DNA of 64,000 nucleotides from Ehretia macrophylla. Its lineage: Eukaryota; Streptophyta; Magnoliopsida; Boraginales; Ehretiaceae. Below the pieces are notes generated by a model, which was not told the DNA's origin, made no database searches, and worked only from the letters and a program-made list of their open reading frames with translations. Numbering within the stretch: position 1 is the stretch's first letter; each line of letters starts with the position of its first letter. Both the position numbers and the translations under genes were made by a program. The stretch is taken from the NCBI GenBank assembly GCA_037974665.1, contig CM075782.1, forward strand, positions 43,886,851 through 43,950,850. The letters are read 5' to 3'. Of the stretch, positions 45,058-56,764 are shown piece after piece.

Positions 45058-47543
45058 TGTGACGCCCGGGTTTTAGCCATGCATTTAATTACTGTTGCAT
45101 CCCTTGTTTGCGCATTTACTTCTATGCCTTATTAACTGACTTTGTGGCTACTATTCACTCCGTTTTTAAACTACTTTCTATTAGTTAATTAGCATTTTTA
45201 TTAAATCATATTAATTATGAAAGTAGTGGGAAAAATGTGCATTTGAGCTTAAGGCGTTAGGAAGGCTCGTTTAGAAAATGATTTTTGTAGTTGAGTGAAT
45301 AGTGTTACGTAACATAACTTAGAAATTTAATTAGCTAGCCTATGTTTTACACATTAGCCTCGTTTTGAGCTAGCAACGCGCATTAAAATAAACCACCTTA
45401 AGCACCCAACTTAACCCACCTCAAGACTTACCATTAAAAACATAACACAAGCCCATTTAGCACAAAAACACAAAAAACTCAGCAGTGAACAGTGCCCAAA
45501 CCCGACAGCCCCTCTCTTGTGCTTTTGGAGATTTTGCTTCATCAAATCATCAATTCAAGCCAAGCCAAGCCTTGAGCAACTAGTGTAGGGTGTTTGCAAG
45601 GTTCCTAGGTGCTCCTACGCGTAGTGGTGAGGGATTTCACGACTTGTTTTTGCATTTTTAAATAGTTGCTCATTTATTGATTTGTTGAAAATATGATTAT
45701 ATGCCATTGTAATTGTTATCTATGCTAATATACTATCTATATGAATGCTAGAGAACACTTTTGAACCGTCGTTTCGCAATTTAAACGGTTAGAATCGTTA
45801 GTTTGATTTTTAGGGTGAATAGTGACGTTTTTTCTAGGGTTTTGTGTAATTGCTCGAATTGGCTTGAATTAATGCTTCTAAATGATGCCTTAGGTACTAG
45901 TGAAGATAATCAAATAGCCCCGTACACTTGCATTACCCTTAAATTGCCTAAAAATGGAAAATAGCCGACTTTAAGTTGGGGCTTTCGGGGTTAATGCGAA
46001 TCCGGGTGGATTCGGGCTTCAATTCTAGTATCCTTAGGCTACCTAGGTGCTATAGATGCCTTGATATCCCTTGTTTGAAGCCCGGACAATGTAGGTGTGG
46101 TTTAAAGCCAAAAGAGGGAAATTGGGGCTTTCGGGGTAAACACGGGCATTTGATCGAGTTCGAGGGTTGAGAGGGTACCTTGGGGGTTAGTTAGAAGGTT
46201 GGGAGAGTTTCCTTTGAAAATGAAATCATTAACTTTGGTTTAGAAGAGAAATAGTTCGAAAAACAAAGGGGTTTAAGTGCAATTTCGGTTGTCTCACATT
46301 TCTAAACCCACGGCAAGACTTCTTGAGTGTTTATATGTGATATTAAGTTGATTTGGAGCTTTTGGCATAATTCTATGGTTATTTTGTAAATGTCCTTTTG
46401 TAAAACTGCTTATTAGCTTATATAATTGCTTCTATGCTAATTGCCTCGAGGTCAACCTACTTTGTTGATCCTCATATGTGTTAACGCTTATATTATTGCT
46501 ATTAACTTGCCATCGTTAAGTGCATTGCATAGTGGTTGCGCAACCATAGTGTCGGGGCGGATGTGTTGAATATCAGCTGGGCGGCATAGGGCTTGCCGGT
46601 GGATATTCAAACTCCGTGCCCTATTCCCTCATTCGCCTGGTCCGGAGATTGCCAGGGGATGTTGGGTCGTAGGATTCGGGGTACATCCGGAGTACACCCA
46701 CTAGAGTGATTGGGGTTATGCCGGCTTATCGTGATCGTGCTCGTGGTTCGTGGATCGTGATTGAAGACCAGTGAAGATTGGTGTATAGGGGATTGTTGAA
46801 ATGTATCCTTTTAATTGTGTGGTTATTTAAGTTATCATTGTTTCTTAAATTGTTAAAGTGCTATTGTTGTGTAATTGTATTATCTGTTGCATTGCACGCC
46901 CCGGGACTATATCCCTCACTGGGCAACAGTGGTTGCTCATACCTCGATATCTGTTTCAGGAGACGCTGAGGGTGATCCCCAGCTTGTTGATTTAGTTGAG
47001 GAAGAAGAAGTTCAGATCGAGCCTTTACCTTAGTTGCTGTGTCTGATAACTTGAGGTGGTTAATGATTTTGCTATTATGTGGAAGACTCATCTGATTACT
47101 TTATGTACTATTTTGTAGCCCAAGGGCTGTGTATATGCTTGTTGTATAAGTCGAAGATTAGTTGGTTGGGTTGTGGCTTTGAAAGTCTATGAACTGTAAT
47201 AACTTTTATTTCTTGCCTTATTTCCTTGCATGCTTGGGAGTGGATGGTTGATGTAGAATGCTTCATCCCTTAAGTTGTTTTATTGATTTCCTAGAATGTT
47301 ATGATTATAAGACTATGCTGACAACCAATTCTCGCATGCTTGTGTGTTTTGGAGATATTGTGTACTATAAGGCTCGGATGGCCTTATAGCTTTATTGTTT
47401 AATTAAGAAAAGCTTGTATGTGTTATTGGGACCTTGTTTAAGTGTTTACAGGTTTTTAGAATGTCCACGGTACAGAGGAGACTCTGTCCGTGTGTCGGGT
47501 CCGGACTTAACCTTTAGCTTGGGGGTTGGGTCGGGGCGTGACA
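45058..47543 (+). repeat. Element C 5' LTR
   Basis: 2486 bp. Donor-like GTAGTG/GTGAGGG at 45626/45627, 14-bp palindrome TGGTTGCGCAACCA near 46540, acceptor hairpin 46920-46939 (TGGGCAAC/GTTGCTCA), acceptor CTGTTTCAG/G ending 46959, LTR-end hairpin 47367-47387. Confidence 0.95.
46960..47033 (+). other. Candidate small acidic exon in element C LTR
   Basis: From the acceptor the frame reads DAEGDPQLVDLVEEEEVQ then IEPLP and TAG. It is the same in A. In the right C LTR (54493-54566) the only change in this stretch, CAG to CAA, is silent. The first codon is split in the same phase as in B and F. Confidence 0.42.
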
Positions 47544-47549
47544 TTTAAG

Positions 47550-47561
47550 TGGTATCAGAGC
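47550..47561 (+). other. Primer binding site of element C (tRNA-iMet)
   Basis: TGGTATCAGAGC, 6 nt after the 5' LTR. Confidence 0.92.
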
Positions 47562-47895
47562 TATAGATTGCATGAAGCCGGGTTAAATTTCTCGGTCTGT
47601 GGGTAGAGATTTGTTATGTGACTTTGTGAATACATGAGTTTTTGATTTTGGTTGACCTAAGTGAAATTTGAATAAGGAATGAACATGCTAGCATGGAAAT
47701 AGAATATCAAGAGTGTAGAATGTCAAGTATGATCTAGTGATTTATGTTTACTTCAAGAATGTGGAATATTTATTTGAACTTCTATGTACTTGACTCTATG
47801 TGAATCTAATCGGACTTTTCTTTATGTGTTTACTTATAAATTGCATATATACATATATATACCTGTCATAACACTTTGCATTCTAGCTATTCGAG

Positions 47896-50823
47896 ATGGG
47901 TCCTCGTCGTCGTGTTGATAATCCGAATGTTGGTGGAGAACCCGAGGGGGTTCGTGGGCAAGAAGCTGAGGTGGCCGAAAATGCACCGCAGGTTCAAGAA
48001 CCGAGCACTGCACAGATCTTGGCCACGATGGCCACAGCTATGAACACTATCGCCCAGTTTGTTACACAACAGGGTCAACCAGGGGTCGTTGCAGGTAATC
48101 AGGCTGCGAGAGCCGGAGGTAGTGGTCCTACCGGAGGGAATCTGTATGATCGGTTTATACATCATGGGGCCTATACTTTCTTTGGGGAGCCGGACGATAT
48201 GAAAGCTGAGATGTGGCTAAGGAAGTTCGAGAGAGTGGCAGCGATACTGGAGTGCCATGATGACAGGAAGATTACTTATGCTACTTTCCTTCTCGAGGGT
48301 GATGCTGAAGATTGGTGGAATACCATCAGTGAGAAATGGGGAGCTGAGGGAGGTCATCATTCGTGGGCCGACTTTGTCCGAGAATTTCGAGACAAGTATA
48401 TATCGGTAGTTGCCCGCGAGAGGCGACAAACTGAGTTCACAAACTTGAGGCAGGGAAGTATGACGGTAGATCAATACGAGGCTACTTTTACCCGGCTTTC
48501 CCGTTATGCACCAGCTTTAATTCAGCCGGAGGACATGAAGATTCAGAGGTTTATCATGGGTTTGAGGAGAGATATTATGCTGAACTTGTCTTCAAATGAT
48601 TTTCCTAACTATGCTGTAGTAGTCCGAGCTGCCTCGAGATATGAGAAACGGAAGGCCGATGTGTTAGCCGAGACCAGTCAATCGAGTAAACGGTTTCAGT
48701 CTCAGAGTCAAGGGTACCAGGGGCAGGCTGTATCAATTGGGCAGAGTTCGCAGCCGAGACAGACTCAGAGTTACACAGGGCCTACTCAGACTCAGACACG
48801 ACCAGTTCAGAGTCAGACTCAGAGTCAGTTCCGTCCAGCAGTTTCCCGTTCGCAGCAGGGTAGTTCAGCTACCTCTACTTACAGAGCTCCTTCGGGAGGC
48901 ACTGTTGCAAGACGTCACCAGCAGTGCAGCTTCTGTCAGCGTCAGGGTCACACCGAGGATGTTTGTTGGAAGAAACATAACAAATGTACAGGTTGCGGCA
49001 GTGATCAGCACAGGGTTAAAGATTGTCAGAAATTTAAGAACCCTAGGGGTCAGACATCAGCTCAGAACTCTCAGACCAGGGCCCCAGCTGCAGCACCACC
49101 ACCACGAGGCCAGGCCCGTGTATTTTCTTTGGATGCCGAGGAGCTTCCGGACACTACCGCGGTGGTAGAAGGTATTTTTCTTCTTAATGATCAATCAGTT
49201 AAGGTTTTAATTGATTCCGGGGCTTCGCATTCTTTTATTACTCCTACTTGTGCACAAAATGCTAAATTGAAACATGATAAACTGTTGCATGAGATTGTGG
49301 TCTATACTCCTATGGGTCCGAAGTTTGTTACTAGGTCTATTTGCAGAGCATGTAGTATATTTATTGAAGGTCGTGTTTTTCCTGCTGATTTGATTATCCT
49401 ACCCTTCAATGACTTTGAAATTATATTGGGGATGGACTGGTTAAGTAAATATTATGCCCAACTTGATTGTAGAAAGAAGATTGTGTATCTAGAGATGCCT
49501 GACCAGCCTGTACTTAAAATAGTTGGTAGTAGAAAATCTACGGGAACTCCTATTATTTCTTCTATTAGGGCATCTAAATTATTGAGCAAGGGTTGTGAGG
49601 CTTATCTTGCTTATTTGATTAATCAACCTGGGGATCAATTGAAATTGAATGATGTACCTATCGTGAGAGAGTTTCCGAGGGTCTTTCCTGAGGAATTACC
49701 TGGGTTACCACCTGATAGAGAGATAGAGTTCATGATTGATTTGTTGCCGGGGACTTCCCCTGTCTCTAGGACTCCGTACAGAATGGCTCCACCTGAGTTG
49801 CAGGAATTGAAAGTTCAATTGCAGGGCTTGCTTGAGAAGGGATTCATTCAGCCGAGTTCTTCACCGTGGGGTGCGCCAGTTCTCTTCGTTAAAAAGAAAG
49901 ACGGATCTCTTCGCCTATGCATCGATTATCGGGGTCTTAATCAGGTAACCATCAAAAATAAATATCCTTTGCCTTTAATCGAAGAGTTGTTTGATCAGTT
50001 GCAAGGCGCCAGGGTATTCTCTAAATTTGATCTGAGGCAGGGCTATTATCAACTGAGGATTAAGAAAGATGATGTTCCTAAAACTGCCTTCAAAACTCGA
50101 TATGGCCATTATGAGTTTGTTGTCTTGCCGTTTGGTCTTACTAATGCTCCCGCCGCATTCATGGATTTAATGCAGAGGGTATTCCGTCCTTATCTGGATC
50201 AATTTGTAGTCATATTTATTGATGATATCCTTGTTTATTCTAAATCTGAGGCGGAACATGAACAGCATCTCAGAATTGTGTTACAAACACTTCAGGAGCA
50301 TCGGTTATTTGCAAAGTTTAGAAAATGTGAATTCTGGCTTAAGCAAGTTGCTTTTCTTGGCCATATTATCTCACAGGATGGTATTTCTGTTGATCCAGCG
50401 AAGATTGAAGTTGTGTTATCTTGGAAACGACCTGAAACTGTCACGGAAATTCGTAGCTTCCTTGGTTTAGCTGGATATTATCGGAGGTTTGTAAAGGATT
50501 TCTCTAAGATTGCAGGGCCTTTAACTCAACTTACTCAGAAGAAAACCGTATTTGACTGGAATGATAAATGTGAGGCCAGCTTCCAGGAATTGAAGAAGAG
50601 ATTGACTACCGCTCCTATTCTTGCTTTACCTAAGGGTTATGATAATTTGATGATCTATAGTGATGCTTCGAAGGAAGGTCTGGGTTGTGTATTGATGCAG
50701 AATGGCAGGGTTATTGCTTATGCTTCCAGGAAACTAAAGCCTTATGAACTCAACTATCCGACTCATGATCTTGAGCTTGCAGCTATCATTCTAGCATTAA
50801 AGAAATGGCGTCATTATCTCTAG
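47896..50823 (+). CDS. Gag-Pol of element C, first part, ended by TAG in RNase H
   Basis: Begins [18 protein letters not shown]. Carries the gag domain, two CCHC knuckles, protease [12 protein letters not shown] with the usual ILGMDWL, complete RT with FIDDI (near 50217) and the first half of RNase H ([10 protein letters not shown] near 50660). It stops at TAG 50821-50823, where A and B have the tryptophan of HYLWG. One G-to-A change accounts for it. Nearly identical to element A throughout. Confidence 0.93.
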   Translation: MGPRRRVDNPNVGGEPEGVRGQEAEVAENAPQVQEPSTAQILATMATAMNTIAQFVTQQGQPGVVAGNQAARAGGSGPTGGNLYDRFIHHGAYTFFGEPDDMKAEMWLRKFERVAAILECHDDRKITYATFLLEGDAEDWWNTISEKWGAEGGHHSWADFVREFRDKYISVVARERRQTEFTNLRQGSMTVDQYEATFTRLSRYAPALIQPEDMKIQRFIMGLRRDIMLNLSSNDFPNYAVVVRAASRYEKRKADVLAETSQSSKRFQSQSQGYQGQAVSIGQSSQPRQTQSYTGPTQTQTRPVQSQTQSQFRPAVSRSQQGSSATSTYRAPSGGTVARRHQQCSFCQRQGHTEDVCWKKHNKCTGCGSDQHRVKDCQKFKNPRGQTSAQNSQTRAPAAAPPPRGQARVFSLDAEELPDTTAVVEGIFLLNDQSVKVLIDSGASHSFITPTCAQNAKLKHDKLLHEIVVYTPMGPKFVTRSICRACSIFIEGRVFPADLIILPFNDFEIILGMDWLSKYYAQLDCRKKIVYLEMPDQPVLKIVGSRKSTGTPIISSIRASKLLSKGCEAYLAYLINQPGDQLKLNDVPIVREFPRVFPEELPGLPPDREIEFMIDLLPGTSPVSRTPYRMAPPELQELKVQLQGLLEKGFIQPSSSPWGAPVLFVKKKDGSLRLCIDYRGLNQVTIKNKYPLPLIEELFDQLQGARVFSKFDLRQGYYQLRIKKDDVPKTAFKTRYGHYEFVVLPFGLTNAPAAFMDLMQRVFRPYLDQFVVIFIDDILVYSKSEAEHEQHLRIVLQTLQEHRLFAKFRKCEFWLKQVAFLGHIISQDGISVDPAKIEVVLSWKRPETVTEIRSFLGLAGYYRRFVKDFSKIAGPLTQLTQKKTVFDWNDKCEASFQELKKRLTTAPILALPKGYDNLMIYSDASKEGLGCVLMQNGRVIAYASRKLKPYELNYPTHDLELAAIILALKKWRHYL

Positions 50824-52668
50824 GGCAACAAATTTGAAATCTTTACAGATCATAAGAGCTTGAAATATCTATTTTCCCAGAAAGAGTTGAACATGAGGCA
50901 GAGGCGTTGGCTGGAATTACTTGAGGACTATAACTGCACTATTAATTATCTTCCGGGCAAGGCCAATATTGTTGCTGATGCTTTGAGCCGAAAGGCTACT
51001 GTTGCTAGCTTGATTATCAAGAACTGGGAATTCATGGAAGAATTGTGCTTATGGAAGCCTAGTACTTCAAATTCTAGTATTCAATTTGCAAGTTTGCAGA
51101 TTCAATCTCTATTGTTATCCAGGATTCGAGAAGCTCAACAGGCTGATCTTCAATTGTTGAAAGTCTTAGAGAATTCAAAAGGGGGAGAGTCGGATTTCAT
51201 ACTGCACGACGATGGTATTCTTAAGTTCAGGGGTAGAATCTGTATTCCGAATGATCCAACTCTGAAGAAGGATATTCTTGCTGAGGCACACAGTTCCAGA
51301 TATACTATCCATCCAGGCAGTACGAAAATGTATAAAGATTTGAAGCAGAATTTCTGGTGGAATAATATGAAGAGAGAAATTGCTGACTATGTTGCCCGAT
51401 GTCTTACTTGTCAGAAAGTTAAAGCAGAACATCAGAGACCTGCAGGGTTATTGCAGCCTTTGGCTATTCCTGTTTGGAAATGGGATCATATTACTATGGA
51501 TTTCGTATCCGATTTACCGAGGTCTTCGAGGGGTAATGACTCAGTCTGGGTTATTGTGGATAGACTGACCAAGACTTCTCATTTTATTGCTAAAAAGAAG
51601 TCTGATTCTCTTGATAAACTGGTAGAGTTGTATATTGAGAATGTCGTCCGACTACATGGAATTCCAAAGAGTATCGTATCAGATAGAGATCTCAGATTCA
51701 TATCTCAGTTCTGGCAGAAGATTCAGAAAGCTCTGGGCACGAATTTGAATTTCAGTACAGCTTATCATCCCCAGACAGATGGTCAATCCGAGAGAACTAT
51801 CTTGATCCTTGAGGATATGTTACGGGCTTGCATTCTGGACTTCGGTAAAAGTTGGGAGAAATATTTGCCACTAGCAGAGTTCGCCTACAACAATAGTTAT
51901 CAAGCTACTATTGGTATGGCACCTTATGAGGCACTGTATGGGCGTAAATGTCGGTCTCCTCTCTACTGGGATGATGTTGGTGAGATGAAGACTATCGACC
52001 CTACTCTCTTACCTGAAATGAACAAAATGATTGATCAGGTGCAGCTTATCAGAAAAAGAATGCTTACAGCACAGAGCCGGCAGAAGAGTTATGCAGATAG
52101 ACGACGTCGTGATCTGAAATTTACTGTGGGGGACCGGGTATTTCTGAAAATTTCTCCTCGCAAGGGTTTGATTCGGCATGGTAAAGGAGGTAAACTCAGT
52201 CCTCGATATGTGGGACCATTTGAGATAACTGAAACTGTTGGTGATTTGGCTTACCGTCTAGCTTTACCTCCCAGTCTGGGCAGAATTCATGACGTATTCC
52301 ATGTTTCCATGCTTCGGAAGTATCAGCCAGATCCCTCTCACGTACTTGAACCGGAACCGCTAGAGATCAGTGAAACTTTGACCTACACAGAGAAACCTCT
52401 TCGAATTGTTGATCAGAAAGTTCAGGAGCTGAGGACTAAAAGCATTCCGATGGTTAAAGTTCTGTGGGATCATCACGGAGTAGAGGATGCGACATGGGAA
52501 AGAGAGGATCAGATGCGGGATCGGTATCCGGAGTTATTCGCCGAATCATGTAAGAATTGCGTGGACGCAATTAGTTTAAGGGGGAGAGGATGTGACGCCC
52601 GGGTTTTAGCCATGCATTTAATTACTGTTGCATCCCTTGTTTGCGCATTTACTTCTATGCCTTATTAA
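50824..52668 (+). CDS. Gag-Pol of element C, second part, same frame
   Basis: Open in phase after the TAG; the first ATG is at 50860. Contains the RNase H end, integrase HHCC ([10 protein letters not shown] to CLTCQKV), catalytic D (TMDFVSD), second D in [12 protein letters not shown], catalytic E (GQSERT), GPF module YVGPFEIT and chromodomain-like tail [14 protein letters not shown]. The usual SDRDPRF reads SDRDLRF here, close to the active-site aspartate. The frame runs through the PPT and 26 codons into the 3' LTR, as in element A. Confidence 0.92.
   Translation, partial: GNKFEIFTDHKSLKYLFSQKELNMRQRRWLELLEDYNCTINYLPGKANIVADALSRKATVASLIIKNWEFMEELCLWKPSTSNSSIQFASLQIQSLLLSRIREAQQADLQLLKVLENSKGGESDFILHDDGILKFRGRICIPNDPTLKKDILAEAHSSRYTIHPGSTKMYKDLKQNFWWNNMKREIADYVARCLTCQKVKAEHQRPAGLLQPLAIPVWKWDHITMDFVSDLPRSSRGNDSVWVIVDRLTKTSHFIAKKKSDSLDKLVELYIENVVRLHGIPKSIVSDRDLRFISQFWQKIQKALGTNLNFSTAYHPQTDGQSERTILILEDMLRACILDFGKSWEKYLPLAEFAYNNSYQATIGMAPYEALYGRKCRSPLYWDDVGEMKTIDPTLLPEMNKMIDQVQLIRKRMLTAQSRQKSYADRRRRDLKFTVGDRVFLKISPRKGLIRHGKGGKLSPRYVGPFEITETVGDLAYRLALPPSLGRIHDVFHVSMLRKYQPDPSHVLEPEPLEISETLTYTEKPLRIVDQKVQELRTKSIPMVKVLWDHHGVEDATWEREDQMRDRYPELFAESCKNCVDAISLRGRGCDARVLAMHLITVASLVCAFTSMPY
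52578..52590 (+). other. Polypurine tract of element C
   Basis: AAGGGGGAGAGGA directly before the 3' LTR. The upstream hairpin at 52555-52572 is AATTGCG/CGCAATT with loop TGGA. Confidence 0.92.
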
Positions 52669-55076
52669 CTGACTTTGTGGCTACTATTCACTCCATTTTT
52701 AAACTACTTTCTATTAGTTAATTAGCATTTTTATTAAATCATATTAATTATGAAAGTAGTGGGAAAAATGTGCATTTGAGCTTAAGGCGTTAGGAAGGCT
52801 CGTTTAGAAAATAATTTTTGTAGTTGAGTGAATAGTGTTACGTAACATAACTTAGAAATTTAATTAGCTAGCCTATGTTTTACACATTAGCCTCGTTTTG
52901 AGCTAGCAACGCGCATTAAAATAAACCACCTTAAGCACCCAACTTAACCCACCTCAAGACTTACTATTAAAAACATAACACAAGCCCATTTAGCACAAAA
53001 ACACAAAAAACTCAGCAGTGAACAGTGCCCAAACCCGACAGCCCCTCTCTTGTGCTTTTGGAGATTTTGCTTCATCAAATCATCAATTCAAGCCAAGCCA
53101 AGCCTTGAGCAACTAGTGTAGGGTGTTTGCAAGGTTCCTAGGTGCTCCTACGCGTAGTGGTGAGGGATTTCACGACTTGTTTTTGCATTTTTAAATAGTT
53201 GCTCATTTATTGATTTGTTGAAAATATAATTATATGCCATTGTAATTGTTATCTATGCTAATATACTATCTATATGAATGCTAGAGAACACTTTTGAACC
53301 GTCGTTTCGCAATTTAAATGGTTAGAATCGTTAGTTTGATTTTTAGGGTGAATAGTGACGTTTTTTCTAGGGTTTTGTGTAATTGCTCGAATTGGCTTGA
53401 ATTAATGCTTCTAAATGATGCCTTAGGTACTAGTGAAGATAATCAAATAGCCCCGTACACTTGCATTACCCTTAAATTGCCTAAAAATGGAAAATAGCCG
53501 ACTTTAAGTTGGGGCTTTCGGGGTTAATGCGAATCCGGGTGGATTCGGGCTTCAATTCTAGTATCCTTAGGCTACCTAGGTGCTATAGATGCCTTGATAT
53601 CCCTTGTTTGAAGCCCGGACAATGTAGGTGTGGTTTAAAGCCAAAAGAGGGAAATTGGGGCTTTCGGGGTAAACACGGGCATTTGATCGAGTTCGAGGGT
53701 TGAGAGGGTACCTTGGGGGTTAGTTAGAAGGTTGGGAGAGTTTCCTTTGAAAATGAAATCATTAACTTTGGTTTAGAAGAGAAATAGTTCGAAAAACAAA
53801 GGGGTTTAAGTGCAATTTCGGTTGTCTCACATTTCTAAACCCACGGCAAGACTTCTTGAGTGTTTATATGTGATATTAAGTTGATTTGGAGCTTTTGGCA
53901 TAATTCTATGGTTATTTTGTAAATGTCCTTTTGTAAAACTGCTTATTAGCTTATATAATTGCTTCTATGCTAATTGCCTCGAGGTCAACCTACTTTGTTG
54001 ATCCTCATATGTGTTAACGCTTATATTATTGCTATTAACTTGCCATCGTTAAGTGCATTGCATAGTGGTTGCGCAACCATAGTGTCGGGGCGGATGTGTT
54101 GAATATCAGCTGGGCGGCATAGGGCTTGCCGGTGGATATTCAAACTCCGTGCCCTATTCCCTCATTCGCCTGGTCCGGAGATTGCCAGGGGATGTTGGGT
54201 CGTAGGATTCGGGGTATATCCGGAGTACACCCACTGGAGTGATTGGGGTTATGCCGGCTTATCGTGATCGTGCTCGTGGTTCGTGGATCGTGATTGAAGA
54301 CCAGTGAAGATTGGTGTATAGGGGATTGTTGAAATGTATCCTTTTAATTGTGTGGTTATTTAAGTTATCATTGTTTCTTAAATTGTTAAAGTGCTATTGT
54401 TGTGTAATTGTATTATCCGTTGCATTGCACGCCCCGGGACTATATCCCTCACTGGGCAACAGTGGTTGCTCATACCTCGATATCTGTTTCAGGAGACGCT
54501 GAGGGTGATCCCCAACTTGTTGATTTAGTTGAGGAAGAAGAAGTTCAGATCGAGCCTTTACCTTAGTTGCTGTGTCTGATAACTTGAGGTGGTTAATGAT
54601 TTTGCTATTATGTGGAAGACTCATCTGATTACTTTATGTACTATTTTGTAGCCCAAGGGCTGTGTATATGCTTGTTGTATAAGTCGAAGATTAGTTGGTT
54701 GGGTTGTGGCTTTGAAAGTCTATGAACTGTAATAACTTTTATTTCTTGCCTTATTTCCTTGCATGCTTGGGAGTGGATGGTTGATGTAGAATGCTTCATC
54801 CCTTAAGTTGTTTTATTGATTTCCTAGAATGTTATGATTATAAGACTATGCTGACAACCAATTCTCGCATGCTTGTGTGTTTTGGAGATATTGTGTACTA
54901 TAAGGCTCGGATGGCCTTATAGCTTTATTGTTTAATTAAGAAAAGCTTGTATGTGTTATTGGGACCTTGTTTAAGTGTTTACAGGTTTTTAGAATGTCCA
55001 CCGTACAGAGGAGACTCTGTCCGTGTGTCGGGTCCGGACTTAACCTTTAGCTTGGGGGTTGGGTCGGGGCGTGACA
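52591..55076 (+). repeat. Element C 3' LTR
   Basis: 2486 bp, nearly identical to the 5' LTR. Acceptor hairpin 54453-54472, LTR-end hairpin 54900-54920, acidic frame 54493-54566. Confidence 0.95.
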
Positions 55077-56764
55077 GTAACCTTCTTTGTCACCTAAAAT
55101 ATAATGTCTAGAATTAATTTAAGTGTTAATTTAATAGTTGAGCAAGAAATACTCAAGAAATGAATTAAAAGACTAGAAAAACAATTAAAGGACTAAATAA
55201 ACTAACATAGACCATTTTAATAAGTTTGACCTTTAGCTTATATGCATCAACACACACAAAACACAACACAAAACATACTCATCAACACACACAAAGGTGC
55301 ATTGAGGATTATCTTGAGGATTATCTTGAGTTGTTGAGGTTAGAATCGATTTTCGTCGATTCCTAAAAGTTTGTTAATTACGTGGTAGTGTCGTTATAAT
55401 GCCGAATTTTCGATTGCGATGTTGGTGTGAAAATCTGAAAATTTCATCCTAGGTGCATTGAGGTTTTAGGGTTGTTGGGCTTGATTTTGATGTGTCTTGG
55501 TTGGTTTCCGAGAGGGCTAATATAGTTGATTGAATGGGTGAGTGTTAGAAACTGATTTGGAGTTGTTTGGATTAGTAGAATGTAAGATATGATTATTTGA
55601 AGTTTAGGTTGTCTTTCTTTAAATTTTTGAATTGAGCCTTTAGTTGATTGGGTGGTATTTGAGTGATTGAATTTGAGTTGTTGATGGTTAGACTAGGGTT
55701 AGATTACGTGTTTAATGCATGTTAAGTTGGATGGCCTACTTTGTCATCTAACTTAGTTGTTTGTTGTTTAATTGATTACTTGATGTTATATTGATGACAA
55801 TTGATGATAATTGATGATTATTGATAAGTATTGACTGATGATTGATGAACCAGGAGATAGGCAATTCTTCTAGATTGTCCTCATGTGAATGATTGTTTAT
55901 TATTATTGCTGAGTCTTGGTATGTGTGTGCCACTTCTCGGGCAGCATCGGGCTGTCGGGTTGATAACGGCATGACTAAGAGAGACTACCTCTAGCTCGCA
56001 TGACGGAGGTGTCATGGAGGGCGAGGCTAGTGAGGTACTTCGGGTGCGTGTGTAATAGGGAGCTACAAGAAGAATGGTTGAGGTCGTGATGGCGTTTGGA
56101 GCTACTCCAAATTGAGTATCCTTTATTAATTGGTCATTATAGTTATGTGTTTATATTGTATTGATGTTTATTTGTGTGTTTACTTGCTCAAAGGATCATT
56201 TCCAAGGAGCATAGTAAATACTGTTAGAGATCTATCGGATCCTTGCTGAGCTTGTTTTATATAAGCTCACTCTCTATTATTGCATGCATACATGTGTTAT
56301 TGAGCAAGATTACGGGTACGTGCCTCCAGAAGGGGATAATGTGCCGTATGTGGACGAGTCCAATGTGTCAGAGCCTTGTCCTTGATGCTTGAGATGTTGT
56401 ATACTCTATTATCTTGTATATTAAACTAGTTGTCCTTTATTTACTTTGTAGTTTATGATGTATAAGTTGTAGCAAAGCTAATGAACTAAATGATGTTAAC
56501 TTAGTAGTCTTTCTTTTGACCTTGTTTAGATTACTAAGTTGGTTTATAATCTATTTTGATATGTATGTTAAAGTTAAGGTATTATGTTGGAACAGAGGCA
56601 TTTAACTATGAATGGATCGTCTAAGAATGATTGTTGTATAATATGGTTATGTTGTATGTTGTTAATGGTATTGAGGAATTGATTATTGTTTGGTTGAGGA
56701 GTTTGATTGTATGATGTTCTGAGATGTTGGTTTAGAGCCTCAGTGTCTTAATTACTGTCGTTAT

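Larger units (their letters stand above)
45058..55076 (+). mobile_element. Element C: complete Ty3/gypsy chromovirus nested in D 3' LTR
   Basis: 10,019 bp, plus orientation, same family as element A. LTRs 45058-47543 and 52591-55076, each 2486 bp, with about ten differences by eye, the closest pair in the window. TSD GTAAC (45053-45057, 55077-55081) is exact. PBS and PPT intact. Gag-pol has one TAG in RNase H. It is younger than D, which it interrupts. Confidence 0.96.

Noticed and set aside
45976..46170. 64-aa frame MGLSGLMRIRVD... in A and C LTRs
   Set aside because: It recurs in four LTR copies with amino-acid changes and no sign of selection, and has no known domain. It is kept only as LTR sequence.
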